Shown: piece after piece, positions 38,551 to 46,286 of the stretch
How positions within the stretch are numbered: position 1 is the stretch's first letter
Layout: each line of letters opens with the position of its first letter
Origin: Helicobacter sp. TUL
GTDB taxonomy: Bacteria > Campylobacterota > Campylobacteria > Campylobacterales > Helicobacteraceae
Direction: 5' to 3'
NCBI RefSeq assembly: GCF_002287135.1
Contig: NZ_NESU01000004.1
Location: forward strand, 1 to 64,000
DNA length: 64,000 bases
Position numbers and translations under genes: made by a program
The notes under the pieces: generated by a model
What the model was told of the DNA's origin: nothing
The model's input: the letters and a program-made list of their open reading frames with translations, nothing else
The model's database searches: none

Positions 38551-40038
38551 TTAAATTTTATTTGCATTCATAATATTTATACACCTTTGATACACGCTTT
38601 TATTGTTTATAATGACAATTGTTAACTCTTTCTTGGTTCTTGTAATAGCTTGAAAAAGCGTTTCAATTGGAGGATAATGAGATGCTGCTTTATACTGAAG
38701 TTTGTTATCCTGTGTATAGTAAAAGTCTTGAGTGATTGCCACTACAACCCTATCATATTCTTGTCCTATAGCTTGATGTGCGCTTGTCTTAGAATTAAAT
38801 CTTATGGCATCTAAGTTCTCTTCTGTAAATAAACTTGTTGAAAGATAAATATATTTCCAATCATTGCTTTCTAGATAATCTATGTATCTCCCTGCTTCTT
38901 GTATATCTTCTGTATAGAAAATAGATATATTTTTATAGTCCTGTCCTGTCAAATTATCACCTTTTAATTTATTAAAATCAAATAGCTTCCTGATAAAAGA
39001 ATACAATTCTTTATTGTGTCTAATTTTGTTTGTTAATTCAGAGCGAATTTTTGCTTTTTGCTTAATTTTTCCGACCACTTCCTCAGCATTGTTCTTTTTA
39101 TTAAGTCTTTGTCTCACATCATGTGAAAAAATAAGTATGCTTTCACTTAATTGCTCAAAAATATCATCAATTTCATTACCGATACGCTGTGCTTCATCAA
39201 AAATTACGACATCATATTTGACATTATTATTTTTTAATAGACTATTAAAATCTTTAATTGAAACGATATTCATGCCATTATCGTTTAATTTATGAACACC
39301 ATCATTTATCAAGGCACAATGAACTACGATTACTTTATAATTCTCACGTATAAGTGTTCTTGCAATATCATAAGTTAGTAGTGTTTTCCCTGTTCCAGCA
39401 CTGCCTGAAATTGAAAATATTTTATGTTTGTCTATATTTGTTATAATTCTCTTTTTAATCCCCTCTTGATGATCTGTAAGAAAGTATTGCTCATTTAAAA
39501 ATTCAATAGTATTATTAAAAGGAGAAACTAAGTATCGTGTTGGCACAAACAACTGATCTAGATGCTTGTTTACATCATCCATGTTTGCTATAATGTCTAG
39601 CATCTTTTTTATAGTTATATCAACAATACTTTTTGATTGATTATTGTAATAGTAAAATTGTTGCTTACTAGCAATAAAAACATAACAATATACTTTATCT
39701 CTTATTGCTGATAAATAATAATAATTTCTTTGAAGCTGCTTTACAATCTTATCCTCTTTAATTTCTTCATGTTTTAATTCTATATTTACAACAGCATTGC
39801 TTCCAATTTTTAGCAAATCGAATTCTTTACCAATTTGTGGTATCTGATAGCCAACATAATAATTTTCAAAAATTTGTAATTCTGAAGAGCTCTTTTTCAT
39901 AAGATTGCATAAAATATTAATATCTTCCAATTCATGTTTTTTGCACTTTGCAATATTCAAACAATGAGTCACATTTGCTTTATCTACCAAACCATATTTA
40001 ATTATATTGGCAAGATTTAATAGGTTTTGTTTAGACAT
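38551..40038 (-). CDS. Nuclease-helicase fusion (PD-(D/E)XK-like N terminus, DUF2075-type SF1 ATPase)
   Basis: A 495-residue protein of two parts. The N-terminal third looks like a PD-(D/E)XK nuclease: D74 in GKEFDLLKIG followed by E87-L-K89 in NIELKHEE. The rest is a superfamily 1 ATPase: Walker A GSAGTGKT at 212-219, DEAQR at 281-285, the later QAIGQEYDRVVVAI and the C-terminal QAITRTKKELTIVI arginine-finger region. Such proteins are common in defence islands, usually of unproven role. It starts one base after the stop of the small nuclease gene, so it belongs to the same operon as the R-M pair. It is low in the AGATTC word, in keeping with foreign origin. Confidence 0.75.
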   Translation of the reverse strand: MSKQNLLNLANIIKYGLVDKANVTHCLNIAKCKKHELEDINILCNLMKKSSSELQIFENYYVGYQIPQIGKEFDLLKIGSNAVVNIELKHEEIKEDKIVKQLQRNYYYLSAIRDKVYCYVFIASKQQFYYYNNQSKSIVDITIKKMLDIIANMDDVNKHLDQLFVPTRYLVSPFNNTIEFLNEQYFLTDHQEGIKKRIITNIDKHKIFSISGSAGTGKTLLTYDIARTLIRENYKVIVVHCALINDGVHKLNDNGMNIVSIKDFNSLLKNNNVKYDVVIFDEAQRIGNEIDDIFEQLSESILIFSHDVRQRLNKKNNAEEVVGKIKQKAKIRSELTNKIRHNKELYSFIRKLFDFNKLKGDNLTGQDYKNISIFYTEDIQEAGRYIDYLESNDWKYIYLSTSLFTEENLDAIRFNSKTSAHQAIGQEYDRVVVAITQDFYYTQDNKLQYKAASHYPPIETLFQAITRTKKELTIVIINNKSVYQRCINIMNANKI

Positions 40039-40569
40039 TTAATTGCTTTCTATCATTGGCAACCCAAGTTTTTGCAGTGGAATGTAATTAAAATAATACT
40101 GACATCGCACACTAATAATATAATCTAACACATCTTTATATTCAGGCTTTCTAAACCAATCATTTAAGAGATAAATATATTCCACCTCAACATTTGCTCT
40201 AGAAAATAACTTTTGGTATTGCTTTTTCTTAAAATCACAAGTTTGCAGTTTCTCGTCCGCAGATCCTTCTACACTTTGAAATTTACATTCAATAATATGC
40301 AAAGTATTATTAATGATTACATAAATACTATCATCAGGCAAAAGTTTTCTAGAAATGCACTCTTTCCAATTAATGTCTAATTCTTTTAAAAAATCATAAA
40401 GTTTGTGCTTTTTAAAAATCCTTGCTATTTTTTTATTGTTAAAAAATACCTCTTGCTTTTCGTTTATTGCATAGTCTTCTTGTTGTGATATAAACATTGC
40501 TAAATCAACTTGCCCCTCAAAAATTAATCCAGTTTGTGTATTGCCTCCACCCATTCCACCTTGTATCAC
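40039..40569 (-). CDS. Small PD-(D/E)XK endonuclease-like protein beside GATC R-M
   Basis: A 176-residue protein starting with GGMGGGNTQTGLIFE, a glycine-rich N terminus seen in some short restriction-endonuclease-like proteins. The catalytic pattern is visible: PDD at 78-80, then IIECK at 92-96, followed by SVEGSADEKLQT, together a classic PD-X13-E-X-K nuclease core. Its start overlaps the methyltransferase stop by 4 bases and it ends one base before the helicase gene. It could be a second restriction enzyme, or the effector of the nuclease-helicase. I cannot name its target. Confidence 0.7.
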   Translation of the reverse strand: MIQGGMGGGNTQTGLIFEGQVDLAMFISQQEDYAINEKQEVFFNNKKIARIFKKHKLYDFLKELDINWKECISRKLLPDDSIYVIINNTLHIIECKFQSVEGSADEKLQTCDFKKKQYQKLFSRANVEVEYIYLLNDWFRKPEYKDVLDYIISVRCQYYFNYIPLQKLGLPMIESN

Positions 40570-41384
40570 AATAATCCTTTTATATTTAAATCTTTTATTT
40601 TTGAATATATGGTTTTAAAATTATTTTCTAACTCCATTTTTCTTTTTATAGATATATCTATAAATTCATTTTCTTTCTCTATACCTATAAATCTTCTTTT
40701 AAGCAAATTTGCTGCAATTCCAGTGGTAGAGCTCCCGCTAAATGGATCGCAAATTACAGAATCCCCATTGCTTGCCATTAAAATTAAACGTGCAAGCAAA
40801 GCAAGAGGTTTTTGCGTAGGATGCTTACCATTTACTTTTTCCCAAGGAGCGATAGCAGGAAAAGTCCAAACATCTCGCATTTGTTTATTGTCATTTAATT
40901 GCTTTAAAAGTTCATAATTAAAAATATGTTTATGTTTAGCACTTTTTCTAGCCCAAATAACCTGTTCTGTAGAATGCGTAAGATACCTACAACTAAAATT
41001 TGGCGGTGGATTAGTCTTTTGCCATGTAATGATATTTAGAATCTTAAAATCAAGCTTTTGCAAAATCCTACCAAGTGAAAAAATATTATGATAAGTTCCA
41101 CTAATAAGAATGCTACCGGTATCTTTCAATGCAAGCTTTGCATTTTGTATCCAAGTAAGATTAAAAGCATCTATTTCATCTATATTGTCGCCCTTATCCC
41201 ATTGCCCCTTATTTACGCTTACAATTTTTCCACTTTGAATACTCAAACCATCATTTGATAAAAAATAAGGTGGATCGGCAAATATCAAATCTATTTTGTC
41301 TCTAAAGCTTGGCAATATCTCATTGCAATCCCCTTGATAGAGAGAAAATAAAGCATCCTTACTAGCAAAAGTAGCATTAGACAT
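40566..41384 (-). CDS. DpnA/HpyIII-type adenine-N6 methyltransferase (GATC)
   Basis: A beta-class DNA methyltransferase of 272 residues that probably methylates adenine in GATC. The catalytic motif DPPY is at 37-40 (IDLIFADPPYFLSNDG). The stretch ITWQKTNPPPNFSCRYLTHSTE and NGKHPTQKPLALLARLI are very like DpnA of the DpnII system. The AdoMet-binding CDPFSGSSTTGIAA lies near 213-226. The ATG at 41384 is chosen for its AAAGG 8 bases upstream and an 8-base overlap with the endonuclease stop; a start 10 codons earlier is possible. H. pylori has a related GATC enzyme (HP0092). Confidence 0.88.
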   Translation of the reverse strand: MSNATFASKDALFSLYQGDCNEILPSFRDKIDLIFADPPYFLSNDGLSIQSGKIVSVNKGQWDKGDNIDEIDAFNLTWIQNAKLALKDTGSILISGTYHNIFSLGRILQKLDFKILNIITWQKTNPPPNFSCRYLTHSTEQVIWARKSAKHKHIFNYELLKQLNDNKQMRDVWTFPAIAPWEKVNGKHPTQKPLALLARLILMASNGDSVICDPFSGSSTTGIAANLLKRRFIGIEKENEFIDISIKRKMELENNFKTIYSKIKDLNIKGLL

Positions 41385-42216
41385 TTTTTTTAACCTTTGA
41401 TACAAATTCATCAATATTAGAGAGATTGTAAATTTCTACTTTTTTATAAGCCTCTGCTAGCTTATTTTTAGCTTCTAACCACCCCTTTCCATCTGTTATC
41501 CAGATAAATTCATATTCATCAAAAGTTTCAAATTTTACAACCAAATCTTGATAAGCTCTTGCAACTTCATTCAATTTACTTCCCCCACTTGTATAAAAAT
41601 TACATTCTATACAATAAGTTTTATCAGGAGTAAAAATTACAAAATCAAATTTTTTTACATCATCACCAAAAGTTTTATAAAGCTTTGAAAATTCACCAAT
41701 ATAAACTTGCTCTTTAAAATCTAAGCCTGCCTTTGTAAAAATATTACTTATTATAGCCTCCATCACACTACCACCACGATTTTTTCGTGCATTTGTGTCA
41801 AGACCAACTTCTATCCCAAAAACAAAATCGTTTAAATCTTTTATTTTCCTATCGCTAAAAATTTTATCCAACCCACTTTCACAAATAAACTTATAAATTT
41901 TTTGCGGTTCTGTTAGATAAGAATTCATATCACACACTTTATTATTCTCATCCAACAATTGCTCATTACTAGACTTTCTAATAGCAATTAACAAAGGCAA
42001 TACTTGAAAAGCTTTAGGATACTCATCAAACAACACTGTAATCTTTTCTTGCAATTCACATTGCTGCACACCGAGCAGAAAATTAAGATGATTGAGTGAA
42101 ATTTTTACTTTATCTACATTTTGTATACATTTTTCCCAATCTACATAAAAATCAAGAGCTCTATTCGTGGGTTGCAAAGAACTGACAAAATCATCAAAAC
42201 ATAATACATTCTTCAT
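41377..42216 (-). CDS. DpnII-family type II restriction endonuclease (GATC)
   Basis: Cleaves unmethylated GATC, by homology to R.DpnII. 279 residues. The similarity is strong in GIEVGLDTNARKNRGG (134-149), FDFVIF (190-195), YCIECNFYTSGGSKLNEVAR (201-220) and FIWITDGKGW. The putative catalytic residues are D191 and E204. It precedes the methyltransferase in the transcript, and only 18 bases lie between the distal copy of the guaA-end repeat and its start codon. Without the DUF262 insertion it would sit directly behind guaA. Confidence 0.9.
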   Translation of the reverse strand: MKNVLCFDDFVSSLQPTNRALDFYVDWEKCIQNVDKVKISLNHLNFLLGVQQCELQEKITVLFDEYPKAFQVLPLLIAIRKSSNEQLLDENNKVCDMNSYLTEPQKIYKFICESGLDKIFSDRKIKDLNDFVFGIEVGLDTNARKNRGGSVMEAIISNIFTKAGLDFKEQVYIGEFSKLYKTFGDDVKKFDFVIFTPDKTYCIECNFYTSGGSKLNEVARAYQDLVVKFETFDEYEFIWITDGKGWLEAKNKLAEAYKKVEIYNLSNIDEFVSKVKKNV

Positions 42217-42233
42217 TTTAAATCCTAAAATCC

Positions 42234-42268
42234 TTCCCTACTCCCACTCAATCGTGCCTGGTGGTTTG
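42234..42268 (-). repeat. Distal copy of the 35-bp guaA-end direct repeat (putative att site)
   Basis: Thirty-five bases here are identical to 46252-46286, which encode the last ten codons and stop of guaA plus seven bases beyond. On the minus strand this copy reads AAACCACCAGGCACG then ATTGAGTGGGAGTAG. Flanking bases on both sides differ from the guaA copy, so this is a bounded direct repeat and not a long duplication. It is the pattern left by site-specific integration at a gene 3' end. Confidence 0.85.
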
Positions 42269-42315
42269 AGACAGAATTTGATTTGCAAGTTCTATGCTTT
42301 GATTTAGAAAGTGGT

Positions 42316-44529
42316 TCATTTGATAACTCTGTCCTCATCAATTAACTTTAAAATTCTATCAAATTCATTAAAAATATTACTGCCTTTTTCAAGATTGATT
42401 GGATATTCTTTTTCGTCAAAGTAAATCTTTGATTCCATACTATTGCATAAAACTTCCATATCATCTAAAGAAAAATGTGGTGACAAATCAAATTTATCTC
42501 CATATTGTTTATCACCACATTCATAATCTGAAACTTTTAAACCTTTATCTTCACAATAGCAGTAGAAACCATAATCAAGCAAATCTTTTACATTTGTTAT
42601 ATTTCTTAAACCGGGTAAAAGTTCAACCTTATTAACACTATACTCCAGATAGAAGTATCGGATTCTAGAATATCTTTGAAAAGTCTCTTTTCTCTCATTA
42701 AGGAAATCAAATAGTGCTGACTCTCCAATTAAAAGTTGCTCCCACCATTCTTTTTGTGATAAATCAGTTTTTTGTTCAATTATCTCTTGCATTTTATCGA
42801 TTAAATTTTTACCTTTGCACTCTAGCAAAGTGTCTAAAAACTGCTTGAAATAAGGCCAATTTGAATCATTTTTATCTCCTTTAAGAATCCAATTTAAGGC
42901 TTCCCTATCTCTAAAAATATCATAGGGGGAATTGCCATAAAAGTAATTTGTATAAGAAAAACTAAAATCCCCTATACATAAAAAGGCTCTTTGAAAAAGC
43001 GTAAGATTCTTATCTAAAAATCCCTCCTTATCTAAAATTTGCATTGTTATATTCGCATATTGCTGAAATTTATATAGGTTTGGTTGTTTTAAAAATTCGG
43101 ATTTTTTGCTATAAGATTCAAAATCAAACTCTTCATCACTAAAATCAAGGAGGAAATCCACCCAACCTTTTAAAATTTTATGCTCACTTGTCTGGTTGAG
43201 TATTTCCTCCCAATTTTCTCCTCCCTCACGACTAGCCAAAATCAGTTTTGCTTTTCTTGCTTCTAAATGGTAAATATTGGAATGAAAACTATGTGTAGGA
43301 CTATTTGCTAAAAATTGATAAATATTTTGATGTCCTTGCGAGAGATGTTTAAATAATCTAAAAAATTGGGGTATATGCTCTTCTGGTTTATCAAGGCGAT
43401 GATTTTCAATAAAATGCCTACACACTCTTAAATAATCATTAAATGCAGATTTATCAATATTCTCTACCTCTATATTTTCTTTCATAAAAAATAAAATAGA
43501 GAAAAAATAGCAAATATCTGGATAGCTCAATATTTTATCAAAAAAATAGGAATCCTTTATTTTTAAAGCTTCCTTAATTTCTAGAGTATCAAATAAAATA
43601 CATAAATTGATTACCCTATTAAGTAATTTGATATTCTCGATATCCTGCAAAGGTTTATAAAATTCATTTACCTGCTGATTAGGATTTTCAATAGCTTTTT
43701 TAATATCTTTAGATTCTATTTCCTCCCTTTCTAATGCAAAAAAGAGAGTAGCATAATGAAGGAAATTACACCCTCGTGTATCAAACTTTTCTGGATTTTT
43801 ACTATCAAAGAAATAATCACTCCAATTGGTATCTATATTCTTTAAAAGTTCTTGTTCTTTAGAGATTTTAGAATCTTTTTCAATAAAAGACTTAAGGTTT
43901 TCATATTTACTAAGCTGTTTGCCTCTTGCATTCATTTTGATATATAGCTCTTCACCAAGCTCAAACTTCCCCATATCAAATAAATCAAAGGTGATACTAT
44001 CTAGATTTTCCACAAGTTTTTGAATATCTTTTTTATTCTCAACTATTTCAAAGATTAAATCAAGCATATTTAGCATTGCTTTAATAGTGGGGTCATTATT
44101 GAGATTTTCTGCTTTCTCAAACTCCCCACCTTTATTCCTAATAGCTTCACTTGGTTTTTTGTTTAAATCAAAGTCTTTTTGCAATAAATTTTTGCAAAAA
44201 TTTGCAGAGCTTGTGCGCGTGTTGTAAGAAAACTTTTTCAACAAATCTTTTATTTGCTCCAAACAATCTGCTTTTTTATAAAGGTAAAAATGTAATAACC
44301 AAAGCGTTGTAATACGCTGTTGTCCATCAATGAGCAAAAATTTATCATTTTCTTGGTAGCCATAAATAAAATCGATATGTAAGGATTGCCTTTTGCCGTT
44401 TAATACATTAAAGATTGCAGATAAAAACTCATTGGCAATTTTACTTTGAGACTTTCTGCCCTGTGCGTAGTCTCTTTGTAATATAGGAATTTCAATTCTA
44501 TATTTTTCTAGCAATTCTTTGAGATTCAT
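42316..44529 (-). CDS. DUF262 (GmrSD-like) protein, large partner
   Basis: A 737-residue protein whose N terminus is a DUF262/ParB-like NTPase domain: IPILQRDYAQG at 14-24 and IDGQQRITTLW at 67-77, the defining motif of the GmrSD/DndB-like fold. FELGEELYIKMNARGKQLSKYE (near 190-215) is the second DUF262 signature. The C-terminal half is helical and lacks an obvious HNH (DUF1524) motif, in contrast to its partner. The gene starts inside the stop of the upstream DUF262 gene (4-base overlap). A defensive role against modified or phage DNA is likely from family and context, but unproven. Confidence 0.82.
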   Translation of the reverse strand: MNLKELLEKYRIEIPILQRDYAQGRKSQSKIANEFLSAIFNVLNGKRQSLHIDFIYGYQENDKFLLIDGQQRITTLWLLHFYLYKKADCLEQIKDLLKKFSYNTRTSSANFCKNLLQKDFDLNKKPSEAIRNKGGEFEKAENLNNDPTIKAMLNMLDLIFEIVENKKDIQKLVENLDSITFDLFDMGKFELGEELYIKMNARGKQLSKYENLKSFIEKDSKISKEQELLKNIDTNWSDYFFDSKNPEKFDTRGCNFLHYATLFFALEREEIESKDIKKAIENPNQQVNEFYKPLQDIENIKLLNRVINLCILFDTLEIKEALKIKDSYFFDKILSYPDICYFFSILFFMKENIEVENIDKSAFNDYLRVCRHFIENHRLDKPEEHIPQFFRLFKHLSQGHQNIYQFLANSPTHSFHSNIYHLEARKAKLILASREGGENWEEILNQTSEHKILKGWVDFLLDFSDEEFDFESYSKKSEFLKQPNLYKFQQYANITMQILDKEGFLDKNLTLFQRAFLCIGDFSFSYTNYFYGNSPYDIFRDREALNWILKGDKNDSNWPYFKQFLDTLLECKGKNLIDKMQEIIEQKTDLSQKEWWEQLLIGESALFDFLNERKETFQRYSRIRYFYLEYSVNKVELLPGLRNITNVKDLLDYGFYCYCEDKGLKVSDYECGDKQYGDKFDLSPHFSLDDMEVLCNSMESKIYFDEKEYPINLEKGSNIFNEFDRILKLIDEDRVIK

Positions 44530-46196
44530 TTATTCTCCTTTGTGTATCTTTTTAAAGACTCTTTGATAGCTGCAAGATAATCCTCTTGGTCTTTTTGCTC
44601 AAAAATATCAGGATTACTCTTGTTTTCAGAAAATACTTTTTCAAACACTTTTCTTGTAGCAATGGGAATGAGTTTGTCCTGTTCGCCGAGTTTCTGTATT
44701 GCTTTGCGTTTTTGACTAAATATTTGATTGCCAATTCGACTATTTGAATCTTTGTCAAGCAATGTGAGATTTTGGATTGTATGTAAAGTTTCATCGTTTT
44801 TAAAATTGTCATTAATTTCATTAAATAATTCATCGGCAAAATTAGATTCTTTGATGCTTTGTTTAATTTCTTGCTTGAGCTTATCATCATCAATGTATAA
44901 TAAAGTTTCCTCAAGCCATTGAGTAATACTTTCATTGTCTTTGCCTTTTATACTTTTAGAATTTTGAGCGTAAATATGCTCTAAACTCCATTGCTCCAGC
45001 ACAAAACGATTGAATTTAAAATATTCATTGGAACTTTCCTCACGAATAAGATATTCCAAATTAAAAAGTAAGAGAATCTCTTTTATTTTTGCATTATCTT
45101 TTTTATACCGTAGTTGCTCCATATTTTCAATCTTTGAAATTTTATTTTGAATTTTTGCTAAAAGCTTTTGCGAAAATAATTCTTTGTTGGTATAATTTTT
45201 CCATTCTTTATAGAGGGAATAAATATTTTCTCCACTTAAAATCAAAAATCCAAGATAGTGAAAAATTTCTCTATCTATTTTGTCATTCCCATCTCCACTT
45301 GCAAAGCCAGAGAGTGTACTGATTGCATTCTCTAACTCACTCCATTGGTCATTGAGTGTCCCATTTTTATAGCATTTGTAGAAATATTCAAACAAATAAT
45401 ACTTTTCTTTAGAATAGGGAACAAGTGATTTTAAATATGCCTCAATTCGTTGAATATCATCTTTTAGAATTTTGTTCTCTATATCTTCTTTCTCATTAAT
45501 TTTATTTAATACACAATATCTAAAATCCCTATTTTTTCTCGCTTCAATCTCGCTTTGATACCAAAGTTCTGCCCTACGTTTCAAATCATCGGAATCTAAT
45601 TCATCATTTTTACTCAAAAATAAGGCTTTAATATTTTCTGCTTCTTCTAAAGGGATTTTTCCAATATTCAGGCGAATAAAGACTTCATTTTCATTTTCTT
45701 TGGGGGCTATTTCATACCAGAGAACTTTACATTTATTGAGCAATGTCTTTAAGAATTCATCTTTATCAATGTTTTCATCTTTGAAAAATTTTTGTATAAC
45801 TTCATAGGCTTTATGAAAATGGTAAAAATCTATATTTTCAACTTCTTTTTTGCTTTTATCTTTGATATTTTTCAAAAAATCAGTGCTCTTGAGACGAGTT
45901 TTATAGGAAATATGAAAGAAATCTTTATTTTCAAGGAATTTTATGATTAAAAATATTGTCGTTAATCTTTGTTGCCCATCAATGATTTGATATTCTTCTT
46001 TATTGTTTTTCACAACCACAGGCTGTAGGCAATAAAAATCAGGTTGATTCTGCATTTGTGCGAAATCACAAATATCTTGCAACAAAGCTTGAACTTCTCT
46101 TTCACCCCAGCGATACCCTCTTTGATAGCTTGGAACAATAAAGCTTTTGTCTTTTAAATCCTCAATGGCTCTTAAAGATTGATTTTCTTGATTCAT
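44526..46196 (-). CDS. DUF262-DUF1524 (GmrSD-like) protein, nuclease-bearing partner
   Basis: A 556-residue protein. The N-terminal DUF262 domain has VPSYQRGYRWGEREV at 21-35 and IIDGQQRLTTIF at 71-82, then NENEVFIRLNIGKIPLEEAENIKA near 168-191. The C terminus carries a DUF1524 HNH-like nuclease: WSLEHIYAQN at 403-412 and, about 75 residues later, NLTLLDKDSNSRIGN followed by FSQKRKAI. This is the type IV restriction (GmrSD, SspE-like) architecture. It is the first gene of the pair, 55 bases behind guaA. The pair is probably translated at a fixed ratio because of the ATGA overlap. Confidence 0.85.
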   Translation of the reverse strand: MNQENQSLRAIEDLKDKSFIVPSYQRGYRWGEREVQALLQDICDFAQMQNQPDFYCLQPVVVKNNKEEYQIIDGQQRLTTIFLIIKFLENKDFFHISYKTRLKSTDFLKNIKDKSKKEVENIDFYHFHKAYEVIQKFFKDENIDKDEFLKTLLNKCKVLWYEIAPKENENEVFIRLNIGKIPLEEAENIKALFLSKNDELDSDDLKRRAELWYQSEIEARKNRDFRYCVLNKINEKEDIENKILKDDIQRIEAYLKSLVPYSKEKYYLFEYFYKCYKNGTLNDQWSELENAISTLSGFASGDGNDKIDREIFHYLGFLILSGENIYSLYKEWKNYTNKELFSQKLLAKIQNKISKIENMEQLRYKKDNAKIKEILLLFNLEYLIREESSNEYFKFNRFVLEQWSLEHIYAQNSKSIKGKDNESITQWLEETLLYIDDDKLKQEIKQSIKESNFADELFNEINDNFKNDETLHTIQNLTLLDKDSNSRIGNQIFSQKRKAIQKLGEQDKLIPIATRKVFEKVFSENKSNPDIFEQKDQEDYLAAIKESLKRYTKENK

Positions 46197-46251
46197 TTTT
46201 ACCCTTTTATAATTTCTCTAAATTTTACAACAAAAATTGCAGCATATTACA

Positions 46252-46286
46252 TTCCCTACTCCCACTCAATCGTGCCTGGTGGTTTG
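46252..46286 (-). repeat. guaA-proximal copy of the 35-bp direct repeat (putative att site)
   Basis: Identical over 35 bases to 42234-42268. It covers the final guaA codons (KPPGTIEWE and stop), so guaA keeps a complete reading frame on this side. The strongly conserved C terminus of GMP synthase explains why it can serve as a stable target. Confidence 0.85.

Larger units (their letters stand above)
42234..46286. mobile_element. Integrase-less element at the guaA 3' end carrying two DUF262 genes
   Basis: The unit is bounded by the perfect 35-bp direct repeats and contains only the two overlapping DUF262 genes plus short flanks. The guaA 3' end is a known integration site for genomic islands in many bacteria. 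No integrase, transposase or excisionase is visible, so it is either a remnant, a passive element mobilised in trans, or the product of recombination between island ends. About 4.0 kb would be removed by recombination between the repeats, which would leave guaA intact and bring the DpnII operon next to it. Confidence 0.6.
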
